The notes: a model not told the origin generated them from the letters alone. 64,000 nt of DNA from Actinernus sp. WN-2022 (GCA_030867875.1 JAOWCC010001501.1:23371036-23435035), one strand, 5' to 3'. Positions 31,699-43,833 are shown, numbered from the stretch's first letter. Translations and numbers: made by a program.

Positions 31699-33786
31699 TA
31701 GTCAGTTAGTATAGTCAGTCGCTACTATAATTATATTCAGTATTCATAGTTTTCTATCACGCCCACTCATCACTTGTAATTTTATCTCCTAGTATCACAT
31801 TCATGTTTTCATAATTTCAAATTTGTAACGGTTTCTTGCCATTATACTTGTGTACCCTGAGGGAGGTTAAATATCGGTAATAATAATATTTAGTGTATAC
31901 AACACGGGAACCTACATAGATAATGCAATTTGATTGGCTCGCTATCTCGGAATAATGAGCAATAGCCCCCTACAAAACTCGGGATAATTTTGAAACAAAA
32001 TGGCAGGCATAAATTCACGTTTCGCGCTTGTTTCCGATGCGAAAATTTTAGAAATTCAACAAAATACAGTGCTCCAAAGCAGGTTCCCGTGTTGTATATA
32101 CTAAAACAATTATTCGCCTCAGGCTCGGTCAAGATTGGTGAATATTCCCCGAGACGAAACGATATACATTTTGGATTGTTTTTAAGTGTGTCTGATTGGC
32201 TACCAGTTGTCGATAGGATTTTCGTCCTCTTCTTAATTTAAGCTGATCGGCTCGACATGAGTTTTTTGTATTCTATAACCTGAAGGAATAAATGTTATTC
32301 CTTATTTTGTTATTAGCGATTGTTATTTCCGATGGTCTTTTCTGTTTCTTGCACATCTTTATTATTTACATGAAGGGAAAAGATTGGCGCCAAATTCCCG
32401 TGGACTTGAATTTCACCAGTATTGACTTCCAAGCTTGGATCGGGCTCGAAAACTCTGTTGCTGACACCAACGCTGTGGTTATGGGAGTCGTTCGGCACCG
32501 TCTGTGAAGAAGAAGCCATGACTTAGCAACTGTACAACGAAAAGACAGCAAAAACAACAACAAAACTGAATACTGTGTTAGATGAAACTTGAGACAGAAA
32601 TCCCAGACTGCGAATAATCTCTATTTTTCTTCGGTTTTTATGAGATACATTGATCTTTTACTTCAGAGCGTGCTGTCGCTCTCTCGTAGTACGTAGTTAG
32701 TAGTTTTCAAATTAAGTAGTCGACTCAGTTGTGGCAAGTCTATTGGTGGCCTTCGATCCAAACCTTCAATATGCATGATAGAATATTTGAATCGAAGTTT
32801 TGGAAGTTAAAGTTAAAAGACCGCATACTTACATGGAAGAATTTAATGTTTTAATTGGCGAACTGCATGTTGAAATTGCATGATAGAATGTTTGAATTGA
32901 AGGTTTGGATTGAAGGACAACGTGTTCGAATTTGGCGGGGTTGGATACCCATAAATAGAGGACTTGATCGCAGTCTACACGCGATCGCCTGATCATCGTC
33001 TGTATTCTCATTTCTGGAACGACGATAATGAGCTGAGAAGTGTTTCCATGTAATCGCGCGCGATCTCATCGGGAGTATTCAGTTAGAAAAGTGTTCGCGA
33101 GTGTGAAAAAAATAATGCAAAACTAAACAGTAACCTATCATGATATAATCCCAAAACTTTGACGAGACTGTCAAAATGACGGGCAAAACCATGCTGTGCA
33201 TCTGTGCCACACACTGCAGCTCTGTAATTTGATTGGATCAGTTGTTATTGCATGTGCATGCCGTATACTTTCCCAATTTAACGAAATCCTCTCTAACCGA
33301 GTCGTACTCTTAGTTAATACATGGCCTCAATTCCAGAGAATCGCAACAATAATGTTAAGAAATAAACATGTCCAGATCATACGAGACACCAACAAGAATG
33401 AAGTATTAAAAATATAAAGCTGAGATAACATCAAACATAAAATAGGCTTGCGAATTGGAATTCTGCTCATAACCGAAAATGGACACGCAAAAATTCAAAA
33501 AAAAACTACAGAAAAAAATCAAGTCTGAATCACAGTATAAGAATATTGTTATTGAAATGCACTATAAGAAAAACCCACTAATTTATATAGAAACTTTAAA
33601 GATGGAGACCTAATGTATAGCCTTCTCCGCAAACGTCCCGGTCAATATCACATATATTGGGCTTCCTGTAGAAATTGAAGGACGAGGAAGAAATGGTGAC
33701 TAGTATTTCTTTCGAAGTATATACCACAGGAGGCCCAATTTCTGTGGTGCAAGGGAACCGCCAACCTCGTCCCCAAGGGTCTTTAC
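31699..33786. other. intergenic, no gene recognised
   Basis: Open frames here are short and lack domains. Degenerate TTGAATG/TTGAAGG units at 32760-32930 recall the minisatellite at 4673. I could not identify a 3' LTR for the gypsy element in this stretch. Confidence 0.5.
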
Positions 33787-33831
33787 GCGCCTCAGCCAAG
33801 ATGGTGTCGAAAGAACCCCTGGTTTAGGCCA

Positions 33832-34065
33832 CACCGCGGCAAAACCGTATGCTCCGCTGGCCGAAAGAACGAAGGCTCTGTTACCAAATACAAATTTCCG
33901 AGGGCTTTAGAAATTTTCGCGTAACATTTCAAGTAAATACGCATACGTACTTAAAATTAGGAACGGGTGATTGTCTCTGTTTTCTTTTGGTTTCGGCAGG
34001 AAACTGGGTGGACGCGCGCGCGCTGGGCTCATCTAAGGCGCATGCGCGTGACGTTTTGCCGTGGT
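33832..34065 (-). mobile_element. CCGCGGCAAAACG-end MITE, inverted copy
   Basis: The segment begins CCGCGGCAAAACCGTATGCT and ends at CGTTTTGCCGTGG. It is the inverted, internally shortened relative of 34077-34428, with which it is arranged head to head. Confidence 0.65.
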
Positions 34066-34076
34066 GTGGGCCCGGT

Positions 34077-34428
34077 GCACACCGCGGCAAAACGTCACGC
34101 GCATGCGTATTTGCTATTTCTTGTCCGCGCGCGACCGCCCCCAGTTTCCCGCGAAAACTGAAAAGAAACAACAGGCACATGCCGTGATTTTAACGTTTCT
34201 GCTTAAAAGTATTCATTTGTGAACTGTTTTGTCAAAAACTAAGAAAACTACTTAAAAGCTAAGCCTAAGACTTTAACAGGTTGAAGTTTTCTTAATTTGT
34301 AATTCATTGTGAGTTTACTAAGTTATAAAATTATTTACTAAAAAAGTTGAAACCCTCGGTAATTACTATTTGATAGCAGAGCCTTCGTTCTTTTGGCCAG
34401 CGGAGCATACCGTTTTGCCGCGGTGTGG
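34077..34428 (+). mobile_element. CCGCGGCAAAACG-end MITE
   Basis: Inverted ends ACCGCGGCAAAACG and CGTTTTGCCGCGGT bound about 350 bp. Internal blocks (GCGCATGCG, CCTAAGACTTTAACAGG, CAGCGGAGCATA) are shared in the same order with 34775-35117. Confidence 0.72.
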
Positions 34429-34774
34429 GCCCGGTGTGGGTACAGGGTGGTGGGATTCGGCCGCTGATTGGCTAGACGTTTCGCGCGCGCTGATTGGAGA
34501 ATTTCGAATTTCATCAGAACGTAACGTTTTTGCATTTACAATACTCGCATATGAACTGGGTAAACGTTGAACAATGTACGGTTGGAATTCATTGGGTTTA
34601 CACTTCAACCGCTAACCGTTCTTCAGCGATGATGAATCCAAGATGGCGGATGCTCCTCAAAATATGCCCACATATTAGGCATATTTTTGAGTCACCGGAC
34701 CAGCCTGTACCAGGGGTTCTTTCGACGTCATCTTGGATTAGGTGCGTAAAGACCCCTGGGAACGAGGTTGGGAA

Positions 34775-35117
34775 CCACGGCAAAACGTTAGGCGCATGCG
34801 CTTTTGGTGAGCTAGCGCGCATCACGCCAGTTTCGCGCGCAAACTGAAAGAAAAAAACTGAAAAGGCAATCACCCCTGTTTTAGCTGTGAAATGTTTCAT
34901 CAAAAACAACAAAACTGCTTTAAAGTACAGCCTAAAACTTTAACAAGTGTACGTTTTCTTAATTCTTAATTTGTAATTCGCTGCGAGTTGCCGAGCTAAG
35001 TTAGATAATTATTCACTAAACAAATTTAAAAACTTTCCAAAGGCCTGTACTTGAACGATCTCCACCTCAGAGCCTCCGTTCTTATTGGCCAGCGGAGCAT
35101 AACGTTTTGCGGTGGTG
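34775..35117 (+). mobile_element. CCGCGGCAAAACG-end MITE, overlapping the patched-like gene
   Basis: This is a direct paralogue of 34077-34428, from CCACGGCAAAACG to CGTTTTGCGGTGG. Its right part, including GGCCAGCGGAGCATAACG, lies within the reading frame that extends the last recognised patched-like exon on the minus strand. Confidence 0.7.
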
Positions 35118-35313
35118 TGACGTAGATATGAACAACTACTGACCTGAACTTTGATAGGAGGCCATCGGCATAAGAGAGACAAATAAACAGGCAGGAAAGA
35201 CAGCCCATGCAGCAGACCGAGTCCCACGATACCAACGAACATTTTGAAAAAGATCCTAAAGATCTCCGATGACGCGAAACCTGTCACAACCATGCCTAGG
35301 AAGGTACTGATAC
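35009..35313 (-). CDS. patched-domain protein, exon 3 (3' part)
   Basis: The acceptor TCTTGTCGTCTAG precedes the exon at 35313, and its first two bases complete the Gly codon left open by exon 2. The product continues the last membrane helices of the RND/patched fold (STFLGMVVTGFASSEIF, then FLPVYLSLL). Two ends are possible. A good donor, CAG|GTCAGT, at 35144/35143 would splice to an unseen exon. Otherwise the frame runs on for 44 residues to a stop at 35009, but that tail comes from the MITE at 34775-35117. The first option fits family sequences better; I cannot identify the following exon. Confidence 0.8.
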
Positions 35314-35929
35314 CTAGACGACAAGAAAGAAAAAACGGGAATCTCTTTAGACTGCGGATTAATCACTGGGCGGGTTAATAGATAACACGCCTCGGCTAAT
35401 AATGTTTTAACGGGCTTCGCACTCGTATAGAAATGAGCGGAAATAATTGGGACGGCTAGCAGTCTAGTGTCTGTTCGTTAAAGTTATCGCAACACTGTTT
35501 TAACAAACATATGGCCATCCCAATAAAATGTTTTGTTACCATCGTCCTCTGACTCGTGATGGTAGATCGGTCGGTCGGTAAAAAAAAAACGTTAGGGGAT
35601 CTGGAACCAAGTCTCGCGTAGAAATCAGTTTCGTGTATTACTCAACTACTGTTTCAGTTCTACTAGTTGTGGATTGGCAATTTGCATGAAAAAAGGCAAG
35701 AAACTAATACGTAGAGAGCTCGATCGGAAAAGAATATTCCACTATGGTATACGATCCCGCGTTAACATGTAGACGTTGGCTGCAAGACTCTTTTGTGTAC
35801 AACCTAAACATTTTAGATATTCCAAAATTTAGATTTAGGGTTCTCAAATCTCTGTATCAGGCCAACCAGTTGAAAATAGAATCAGGTAGAAAACTTTGAA
35901 AGAATATTGGGATTTTTTCGTATACGTAC

Positions 35930-36281
35930 CACCCATCAGCACACTTGCGCCCACTGTACTCAGAGCAGTAATAACGCGGTCTTCCGGGTTGAACTCTGGT
36001 GACGTCACGAACGCATGCGCAATATGTGCGCTATAGTCCACCGAGAAGCCGATTGCCATGACAAGATTTATCATGGACACAGAGTTCAGGGACACTCCCC
36101 AGAGCCACATAAGGGCGAACAGCTCGAATATCAGGGCCACGAAGTTAAAGAAGACAATCATAGTAACAGTGAAGCTGAGAAGAAACGGCCAGGTGACGAC
36201 GAAAACCGTCACGCCGGCGATTACCAGGTTACGGATAGTCTCCGTCATAATTATTACGTACTGCTCGAAGTAAATAAAGGA
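35930..36281 (-). CDS. patched-domain protein, exon 2
   Basis: The exon is bounded by an acceptor TTTCCGTTGCAG ending at 36282 and a donor G|GTACGTAT at 35930/35929. It joins exon 1 in phase 0 and exon 3 in phase 1. It begins SFIYFEQYVIIMTE, the conserved segment before the seventh helix in patched-type proteins. It then carries four or more hydrophobic helices and the AIGFSVDYSAHIAHAF motif, in which the Gly-x3-Asp of the proton-relay helix is intact. Confidence 0.92.
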
Positions 36282-36731
36282 CTGCAACGGAAATAAATTG
36301 AAGTATGATTAATAAAGATAATGTATTTATGGTGTGCATAGTTTGCTCAGAGTTTATCTGTTGTAGGTTTTTTTTAAAGTGCAAGTAGCGCCATAAAACA
36401 ACAACAACTCTTTTTGCTCCAAATTCTATTTACTTCAGTAGTCTAAATTGGTTTTCTTCGAGAGACTGGAGCAGTAATTCAACTAGAATAAAAGTTACCC
36501 GAATTGCGGGATTGGTTCATCTTGTGATGTCACTATTGAAAGCTACGGGTTTTATTGTTGCAGTTTTCTCTTGGGAGGGAGTTGATTATCTTATGACGTC
36601 ACAAGATCCATGACAAGTAACCAAAATTAGGGATTAAATGTCACAAATTTTACAAAATCTGCAAGATTAATACCGTTTTGTGAGAAACAAACACAATTAT
36701 AGTAAAAAAATGTTTTTTATTTGACATGACA

Positions 36732-37003
36732 CAGGAGCCATTGCCAGGAGCGTCCATCTTCCCCATTGGTTCTGTTCCCAGCACAGGAGTAGATGTATTT
36801 AAAATTGCATTTCGCGCGAAATAAACAAAGGCCATGTTGTCTTAGCCAATCAAATAGCTGTACGTCACTTCTCGTTATTATTCATTATCATTCTTCTCAC
36901 TTTCAACGCGGGAATTCGAATTCTAAATGTAGCCACATCTACTCCTGTGCTGGGGGCCCAGCCCACGACATACGAACAAAACGCTCCTTGTAATGGGCTC
37001 CTG
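36732..37003. mobile_element. CAGGAGCC-end MITE in intron 1 of the patched-like gene
   Basis: The ends CAGGAGCCATTGCCAGGAGC and CTTGTAATGGGCTCCTG identify the family seen at 23516-23819. Internal sequence includes a second inverted pair (CCCCAGCACAGGAGT/CTCCTGTGCTGGG). Confidence 0.7.
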
Positions 37004-37300
37004 CACGGTACTTGCACTTTAAGGTTCAAGTTTGATTTTGGGTTTCCTGTGGTGCGTTGCCAAGGTGACTGGGAATGACCCTTCTCACATGGCGGCCGTG
37101 TTGGCTAGAAACAATAGATTTTGCGCATGCGCTGCAGTCTCGAGATGAATATTGTCGGAACGAGTTTAGATTATTAATTTTCTCCTAGGACAGAACATGG
37201 CCGCTACATGAGATAGGTGGGATCAGTCACGGAGTTTCTGGGAAACCATTACCCCTCCCCCCCCTGTTTCACGCTAAATATAATCATCATTAATTACACA

Positions 37301-37607
37301 CAGGAGTCCATCTCCCATAGTTGGTCTGTGAGTCAGCACATTTCCAGATCAGGTTATATTATTTTTAGAACACCCGAGGTGTAAATAAATCCCATATCCC
37401 CGAGCGGTTGGCCGATAAAATGCTTACTTTTTCACAATGGCGAGGTTTCCTCATTGTACGCAGTAACAATATCTTTTCATAAATCATTCGGAAGCATTGT
37501 TTGCCCAGTACATTGTTGAATGACATACTCTGACAATAACCTGGTCTGTGAACACGCTAACTCATCACGAATGCATAACAGATAGACGCTCCTGGTAATG
37601 GCTCCTG
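37301..37607. mobile_element. CAGGAG-end MITE with 7-bp TSD
   Basis: The ends CAGGAGTCCA and GACGCTCCTGGTAATGGCTCCTG enclose 307 bp. TTACACA lies on both sides (37293/4-37300 and 37608-37614). A 7-8 bp duplication with CAG-starting ends suggests a hAT-type element. Confidence 0.75.
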
Positions 37608-37660
37608 TTACACATGTATACGTCACCGATTAAATCAAACTTGTCAGAAAAAAACCACTG

Positions 37661-37919
37661 AGAATAGTCCAGTTTCGTATTCGAAAATTACCGCTGAATG
37701 CAATGACTACAGACGCATGGACGCAGGGTTAGCCTCGTTCTGAAGTTAAACATTCTTAAATACCAGCGAGAAGGTACAAAACGCGAAGCAATACACAGTG
37801 TTGTGAATAGCCCACCTTCTCGCTGGTATTTATGAATGTTTAACTTCAGAACGAGGCTAACCCTGCGTACATGCGTCTGTAGTCATTGAATTCAGCGGAT
37901 ACGAAACTGGACTATTGAA
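37661..37919. mobile_element. foldback MITE
   Basis: The inverted ends are AATAGTCCAGTTTCGTAT and its complement at 37900-37919. The arms also share GACTACAGACGCATG, GGGTTAGCCTCGTTCTGAAG and ATACCAGCGAGAAGGT. The two halves meet around a short centre near 37790. Confidence 0.8.
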
Positions 37920-38378
37920 GAGTCGCGCTGGCAGGCTATGGTTCTTATCAATGGCCGCTGATAAAACCTTATTGAAGCATGTAAACTATTCTGTTTTATA
38001 TTTTACATTACGGGAGCATCCTTAGAACGCGCGATTTCATTAGCTAAACTAAAGACTTGAACTTTCTTATTGAAAGCACGCCCGAGCAGGCGAACTTTAT
38101 AGTATAAAATAAATAGAATTTGTTTCCGCTCGTGCATCCACAGCTTTCAAGACATTCAGAGTGCTTATTTTTCAGTTATAAAACATTGTAAACCTAGGCT
38201 CCTTCGCAGCCGTTCGTGTATCGGTCCTATACTAGTTCCAAGACCTAGCTCCCCAGCGCGCGAGGAGGGAGTATGGACCGACACTAAGAACGACTAAGGG
38301 GAACCACAGACAGTGATGCTGACGTGATATGCATTTGAATTTCCTCAAACTCAAAGCCCTGTCCGCTTGCGGCTTTAA

Positions 38379-38666
38379 AGGGGCAGTGTCACGGTAATAG
38401 GCTTCGCGTTCCGGGCCGGAATCGAAACAGTTATTTCCATCGTGTTTGATATGAACTACCGAACCTCTCGGCCATGTGGGATGCTTAAAATCAAAACAAA
38501 TATGCAAAAATGACCAACAAACAGTGTATATAAACAGTCTCCTGGGAAAATATTGCAAATCCTTTCAATCAAGCATTGAAGGAGGGAAGTTTAACTGTTT
38601 CTATCCAATTAAAGCCACCAACCGAACTATTACTCGATACATGCGCAGTGCCATGACATAGCCCCT
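38379..38666. mobile_element. TTAA-flanked MITE
   Basis: The 288-bp element starts AGGGGCAGTGTCACGG and ends with the inverted CAGTGCCATGACATAGCCCCT. It is flanked by TTAA at 38375-38378 and 38667-38670. TTAA duplications are diagnostic of piggyBac-type insertion, although only the flank supports the class here. Confidence 0.78.
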
Positions 38667-39011
38667 TTAAGTTTGCTGTAGAAAAAAACAAATCGCATAC
38701 ATTTCCCATTGATGTTGCTATGCGGCGGGAAATGTCTCTTTGATGCTTGTGTATGTTATTGTTGTATTGTAGATTAGGTGTTTTTACAGTTTTTAATAGG
38801 ACGTTTGCATGATGGCGTCACATACTACAACTACCAGAACTCTTTGCGTGGATTCTTTTGTTCCTTTAATTTGGACCTGATTGTCTTGGAATTCTCAAAG
38901 GAGTTAAAAATCTGAATGAGAAAGAGAAATTGGCTCCCAGTAGATAAGCTAGTGTATTTTAGAAGTACCACTTTGGCATTCAAATGCATGACTGATTCCG
39001 CACCAGCAATA

Positions 39012-39487
39012 CAGTGGAACCTCTCTGTGCGATCACCTCTCGTAGGCGACCACTTACCAAAAGCCGGTTTTGTCTCTCAGTCAAACTCACTGCATTGAAT
39101 ACCTCTCGTAAGCGCCCACCTCTCGTAAGCGACCGCGACCACCTTTTGGGCTTGGGAGTTGGATTATTCTTTGTTATTTTACCTCCGGTAAGCGACCGTA
39201 CAACTGTAATCGTTCACACAATCCTCGATTAAAAGGTTTTTCAAGCCATAAATATTTTTTGACACTGTCAAGCCCCGTTTATCTGTTGAAGTTCAAGTTC
39301 GCTGAAAATTTTTAAGGTTTTGAGGTTGGAGCACTACAAACCCATAATAATAAACATGTTGTTGTATTGATATTCCCTGTCCCTAGAGACCAGATATCAT
39401 ATTACTAAAATTTGGGCTTCCTGTGGTGGTTACTCTCGTAAGCGACCACCTCTCGTAAGCGACCACTTTTCCTCATTGTTCCACTTG
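39012..39487. mobile_element. pogo/Tigger-like non-autonomous element
   Basis: The ends CAGTGGAACCTC and the inverted GTTCCACTTG, TA at the left flank, and arrays of CCTCTCGTAAGCGACCAC near both ends are the hallmarks of pogo-type elements. The CTCGTAAGCGACC box occurs several times internally. No transposase frame remains. Confidence 0.75.
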
Positions 39488-39617
39488 AGTTTTGAATATT
39501 ATATGACGTAATTTATGATGAATAAGAGTGCAGTCAATGAATGAAAATGCGGTTTGTTAGCTAGAAAATATAGCATGATCTACCTAGAAAGAGCAAAAAA
39601 CACTGAATTGTCCTTAC

Positions 39618-41636
39618 CGGTGCAATTGCGTAGACAGACATACCCGAGTGCTTGGCGAGGTCACTTCTGAGCGTAAGCATCGCATCTTTTTGAAACATGG
39701 AGCTGGATGAGCCCTTCATGTAGCACAACACACGAGAAGCCTTGACTGTCGTGTTATCAGCAGACAACTTCACATCCTCTTTAAAGTGCGCATATGCGGG
39801 AACACCCAAAAAAATATTTAACGCTGGCATAAAGTTGGACCCCGTGATTTCCATCCGGGACATTTGAGAAAATGACGTCATCGCAGCCATCCAGGAGAGG
39901 GAAGTGTTCTCATAGTAGTTGTTTGTTGTAGCGATGGTTGAGAGATTGAGGACTTGAGATTGAATAACTACATCTTCGTATTTTGTCTGAACGTTATTGA
40001 TAATACTGACCTCAATATTTGAAGAAAAATATTTTTCTTCCATGTTTATAAATTGCTTGTAGGGGGAGCCATCTTTGGCCAAGATGCTCCTATCAAAGCT
40101 CTGGCTAATCTCCTTGGCTCCAAAAACACTTGCTGTTACAAGCCCTACTGACACTAGTACTACAAGTAATCGAACAGGTGGTAGCATTAGTACCTTAGCC
40201 CATGCTTTCATGATATTGTTGGAGATCTGAGCACGAGGCTCGTCCCAGGCTGCCTCGCCCTCTTTTGGCGGAGGAGCGTAGCAAACTGGAAGGCAGTCTC
40301 GTCGGCCAGTTTTTATTCTTCTGACGTCAAAAGTGAGGAAAGCGACGAAGAATGTGATAACCATGAAATACGAAAAGGTCACTGCCAAAGCTGCGTAGAT
40401 ACAGAAATACCTGATGGAATTAAACGAAGTCGATGTACTGACAACAAAGGCGACCAGATCCGTAACGGTTGTCATGGTAACGGTAGCACCGGAATGAGAC
40501 ATGACCGTTTTAACAGTGTCTACTACAGTTAACCGATTGTCCTGACGATCCAACTCATCGATAATGATAAACATATCGTCAATGCCGATACCTAGAATCA
40601 GGAACGGTAACACTCCTACGATACTTATAAACGGGACACCCACGAGCATCGAGAGCCCCAGTCCCGCAAGGATCCCGAGACCGACTGCGAGTATCCCGGC
40701 ATTGGCAAGCAAGGAATGACCGACTAACGGGTTTCTGAACTTGCCTAGCAATGTACATGCAAAGGAAATCATAAGAGTGAAAGTGATGCTGATCAAAGTA
40801 ATGTCAGACATGCTACTTTCTGAAGTGGCATCGCTGAGACTTCGTCCAGCCGAGTAGTACATCGAGGAACAAGTCAACTTATCCTTTAGCGAAATAAGCT
40901 TATCAATGAACTTCTTCTCCCATTCAAAGACTTCGTCAAATTTGTCATCCTCGCCATTCATTGAGTAGGAAATCTGTATTGCGCTTGCACTTTGAAGGGC
41001 ACCAGATGTTTTGTTCCACTTGACATTGCCAAACATTCGAGGAAAGTTCATATGAACTGGGCGACCATTTCGCATTAGCTGTCCAAGGTTTTTATGAGCT
41101 GATGTGAGCTGGGATAAAACGTCAACAACATTACTTGAATTGAAGCCAAATACTTCCAGAGGATTAATGAATAGACAGGAGTCAGTTGTCCCTTTTAAGC
41201 AATATTTTTCATAGTTTTCTAAAGATGTGACCTCGGAGTGGATATTGAGGACATCGAGAAGGCATTGCCTTGTGAGGATGGTATCACCCTTTTGAGGAAT
41301 CAACAAAACCTGCTCTTCTCTGGAGAGAATTGGAAAATACTTCTTAGCCCTCGTAAGATCTTTGATGGCGATGCTGTCCTGAGGGATGTAGAGCTTCTCG
41401 ACACGGTCCTCGGAGTGAAGAAAGGCAAAGCCGCCTATTCCACATCCGGAGGCAAAAACACTACAAAGAATTATGGTTATCCACGGATACCTGGCTATAC
41501 CGCTGCCAAGGGAACCGAAGACTCTTTCGAAAAATTGACGAAAGGCGGAGAGGCAGCGAGAGCACATATTACAGCACCTGGAACAGGATGAAGATTTAGA
41601 CCTGCAAGAAGATTGGATGTATGCATAAGATTTCAA
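39618..41636 (-). CDS. patched-domain (PTCHD3-like) membrane protein, exon 1
   Basis: This large first coding exon gives 673 residues. It has a Cys/Ser-rich cytoplasmic N-terminus, a first helix (about 47-70), an extracellular loop, and a sterol-sensing-domain helix bundle (about 275-445) containing GIGIDDMF near 350. After an RRIKTGRRDCLPVC linker come a helix near 500 and a second luminal domain. The exon ends with AIAP at donor CCG|GTAAGG (39618/39617). The joined exons would give about 850-890 residues, the normal size for PTCHD3/ptr-type proteins of the RND superfamily, which move lipids or sterols across or within membranes. Orthology to vertebrate Patched itself is unlikely given size and the PTCHD-like loops. 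The ligand is unknown. Confidence 0.93.
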
Positions 41637-41960
41637 CAGTAGGGCTACTGAACGGGGCAGTCAAAATTTGGAAGTGCTCGTTGTTTTAGGCCTTTTGCTC
41701 GGATGCTCGCAAAAAAGATTTTGTGTGCTCGAATTACTCGTACTTGCTTTTTCCCAAGGTGATCGTTTACTCTATTTTTGTATAGAACATTGCTCGCAGC
41801 TGTGATAAAATAAAATTGCTCGTGCTCGCCCTAAAAACAAGATGCTTGCCTGCTCGCCAATGCTCGAATTTACCGCCGCACACATGTTTACACACATTTT
41901 ATTTTTCTATTCTAATAGATGTAATTTACAATCTGACTGGTCCGCAGGTATAGCTTAAAG

Positions 41961-42412
41961 CAGGAGCCCATAACCTGAAGCGTCCATATGTCCTATTGCT
42001 GGGTTGCATGTGACGTCATGGCCGCCATGTTGGATGACAATAACAAAAGATTCCTCGTTAGCTTCTCTTCAGGTTAGTTCATCCAACATGGCGGCTACGT
42101 CTTTGAATCTCTGGGGATTGGGTTGCAACCCACCAATATGGCTGTCACGGCGTTTTCACAAGTTGAGCTATTTCTAGATCATTTTCCCCGCCAATTAGCC
42201 GTGGGTTGCTCCAGTGGCGGAACAAAAGATGCTCGTTAGCTACTTTTGTTATACCAACAACATGGCTGCTACGCCTTTGTGATTTGATTCCCTTAGGAAT
42301 GATTGCAACCCAAGAATAGAGGGAAACCGTTCTAAAAATAATCTAACTTGTGAAAACGCTGTGACATAGGCCTAGTATGGGGGATGGACGCTCCTAGTTA
42401 TCAGGGCTCCTG
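41961..42412. mobile_element. CAGGAGCCC-end MITE upstream of the patched-like gene
   Basis: The ends CAGGAGCCCATAACCTGAAG and GACGCTCCTAGTTATCAGGG(CTCCTG) belong to the same family as 23516-23819; internal blocks such as TTTTCACAAGTTG and CCCGCCAATTAG are shared. It is about 150 bp longer, with an extra ATCCAACATGGCGG/CATGGCCGCCATG inverted portion. Imperfect CTTAAAG/CTTACCG flanks may be a decayed duplication. It lies 325 bp upstream of the start codon at 41636. Confidence 0.78.
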
Positions 42413-42764
42413 CTTACCGTTCTAGTTGGACCAAGAAAGTATGCACTAACCCTGAATGAATTACAGTAAAATACCCGCCAAATTAAAACACTCTACCTTC
42501 CACCCAGATGCTTTTTTCAAATGTCTTTAAATTAAAGTTCAAAGGTCATATTACACGTTTTCATGGAAACTGTCACTAGAAATTATTAGCCTCGTGCCTT
42601 TATCGAATCTGTCAAAGTGTCATGAAAACAACTTACAAGCACGAAGAGATATACCATCCCTTATTGATTTGTGGCGGTCAGTTTTGGAAAAGATTGAAAC
42701 CCTGGCCTACCAACTTTGGTGACATTTCATAAATAAATAAAAATACATATTTTATTTGTTATAG

Positions 42765-43030
42765 CAGGCTGAGTATTACAGCTTACAGCTGGTGGGGGCC
42801 TGCTTTTACTCCTCACGAACTCTCCACTACATTTACTGTTTTGGACACACTACACTCGACTCACGGTTGATTTTTACGGAGGGAGGAACACCGGATAACC
42901 CGGAGAAAAACCCTCGAATGCAGATAAGGAATAAACAACAAACCTAACTTACATATGGTGCCCGAGCCGGGGATCGAACCCGGGACCACAGCGGTGAGAG
43001 GCGAGTGTTTTACCACTGCGCCAAACTGCA
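42765..43030 (-). mobile_element. tRNA-headed SINE
   Basis: On the minus strand the head has an A-box-like TGGCGCAGTGGTAAAAC and a B box GGTTCGATCCC. The body contains GGGTTTTTCTCCGGGTT and AAAATCAACCGTGAGTCGAG, and ends GCAGGCCCCCACCAGCTGTA. The copy at 55495-55765 is collinear over this whole length. Confidence 0.85.
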
Positions 43031-43612
43031 TATTTACCATGTGGTGAGCTTTCAAGAGTCGCAGAAATAAGAGATTGGAAGGACGCCGTCACAAGTCACT
43101 AGTCTCCAGGCCCCCAAAGGGAATTGAAAACTGACGGCCACATGTTCTGGTTCTCAACTTTGAAAGGCCGTAAAAAATTACAGTTGAGTTTTAGCCTCCC
43201 ATTTTTGCTTTAAGTTCTAAAGAATAGTTTAAAGTTTCAGTTTCTAGCCAGATTGCTTTTTAAAATATTATAATATGTGCACCGTCGGCTTTTTAGGTTA
43301 TATCAGATCTACAATCTTGGAAAAAAACTGTTGAACAAATATTTCCCGGTTCCCCCATTCAACGTTGATTCTACAATACGCCTGTTGAATTGATTTGGCA
43401 TTATCCAACATTGAATGGGGGTGCGAAAGATTTCCAAGACAACTTTGTCCTACATGTACACAATACAGCGAAGAGATCCTTACCCGAGATAATAGTAAAA
43501 ATTTCTATAATGATTTCACCTGCTTTGGTTTTAGATTAATGCTTCAATGGTTACGTTTGTTATGGCGTGGCTGATGAAAAACAGGCGTCGTGTGAACCAT
43601 GCCGAAAGCTTA
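43031..43612. other. intergenic, nothing recognised
   Basis: No coding domain, RNA gene or clear inverted repeat was found. A short CAACGTTGATT/CATTGAATGGGG mirrored pair occurs near 43355-43425. Confidence 0.4.
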
Positions 43613-43833
43613 GGGCGCGTTCGATTGACCGTATTCCGGAATAAGAATAGATGGAATAATCTCTGGAAATCACTAGTTCAGGCACATTTTGCACTATAAG
43701 CTACTAACGTTTGCTGAAATGTGATATTCAGGATACATTTAGTGTTCCAGTGACTAAAAATTCCCGATATAAGCGAGTTGTAGTGATAATTCTGTGTATT
43801 CTTATTCCGGAATACGGTCAATCGAACGCACCC
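43613..43833. mobile_element. TTA-flanked MITE (PIF/Harbinger- or ISL2EU-type)
   Basis: The inverted ends GGGCGCGTTCGATTGACC and GGTCAATCGAACGCACCC continue through CGTATTCCGGAATAAGAATA. TTA lies at 43610-43612 and 43834-43836. The size is 221 bp with no ORF. Confidence 0.85.

Noticed and set aside
33849..34187. Overlapping open frames on both strands, up to 112 codons
   Set aside because: They fall in a GC-rich MITE pair and have no domain.
41238..41591. Plus-strand 117-codon frame
   Set aside because: It lies opposite the patched-like exon 1, which has the recognised domains.
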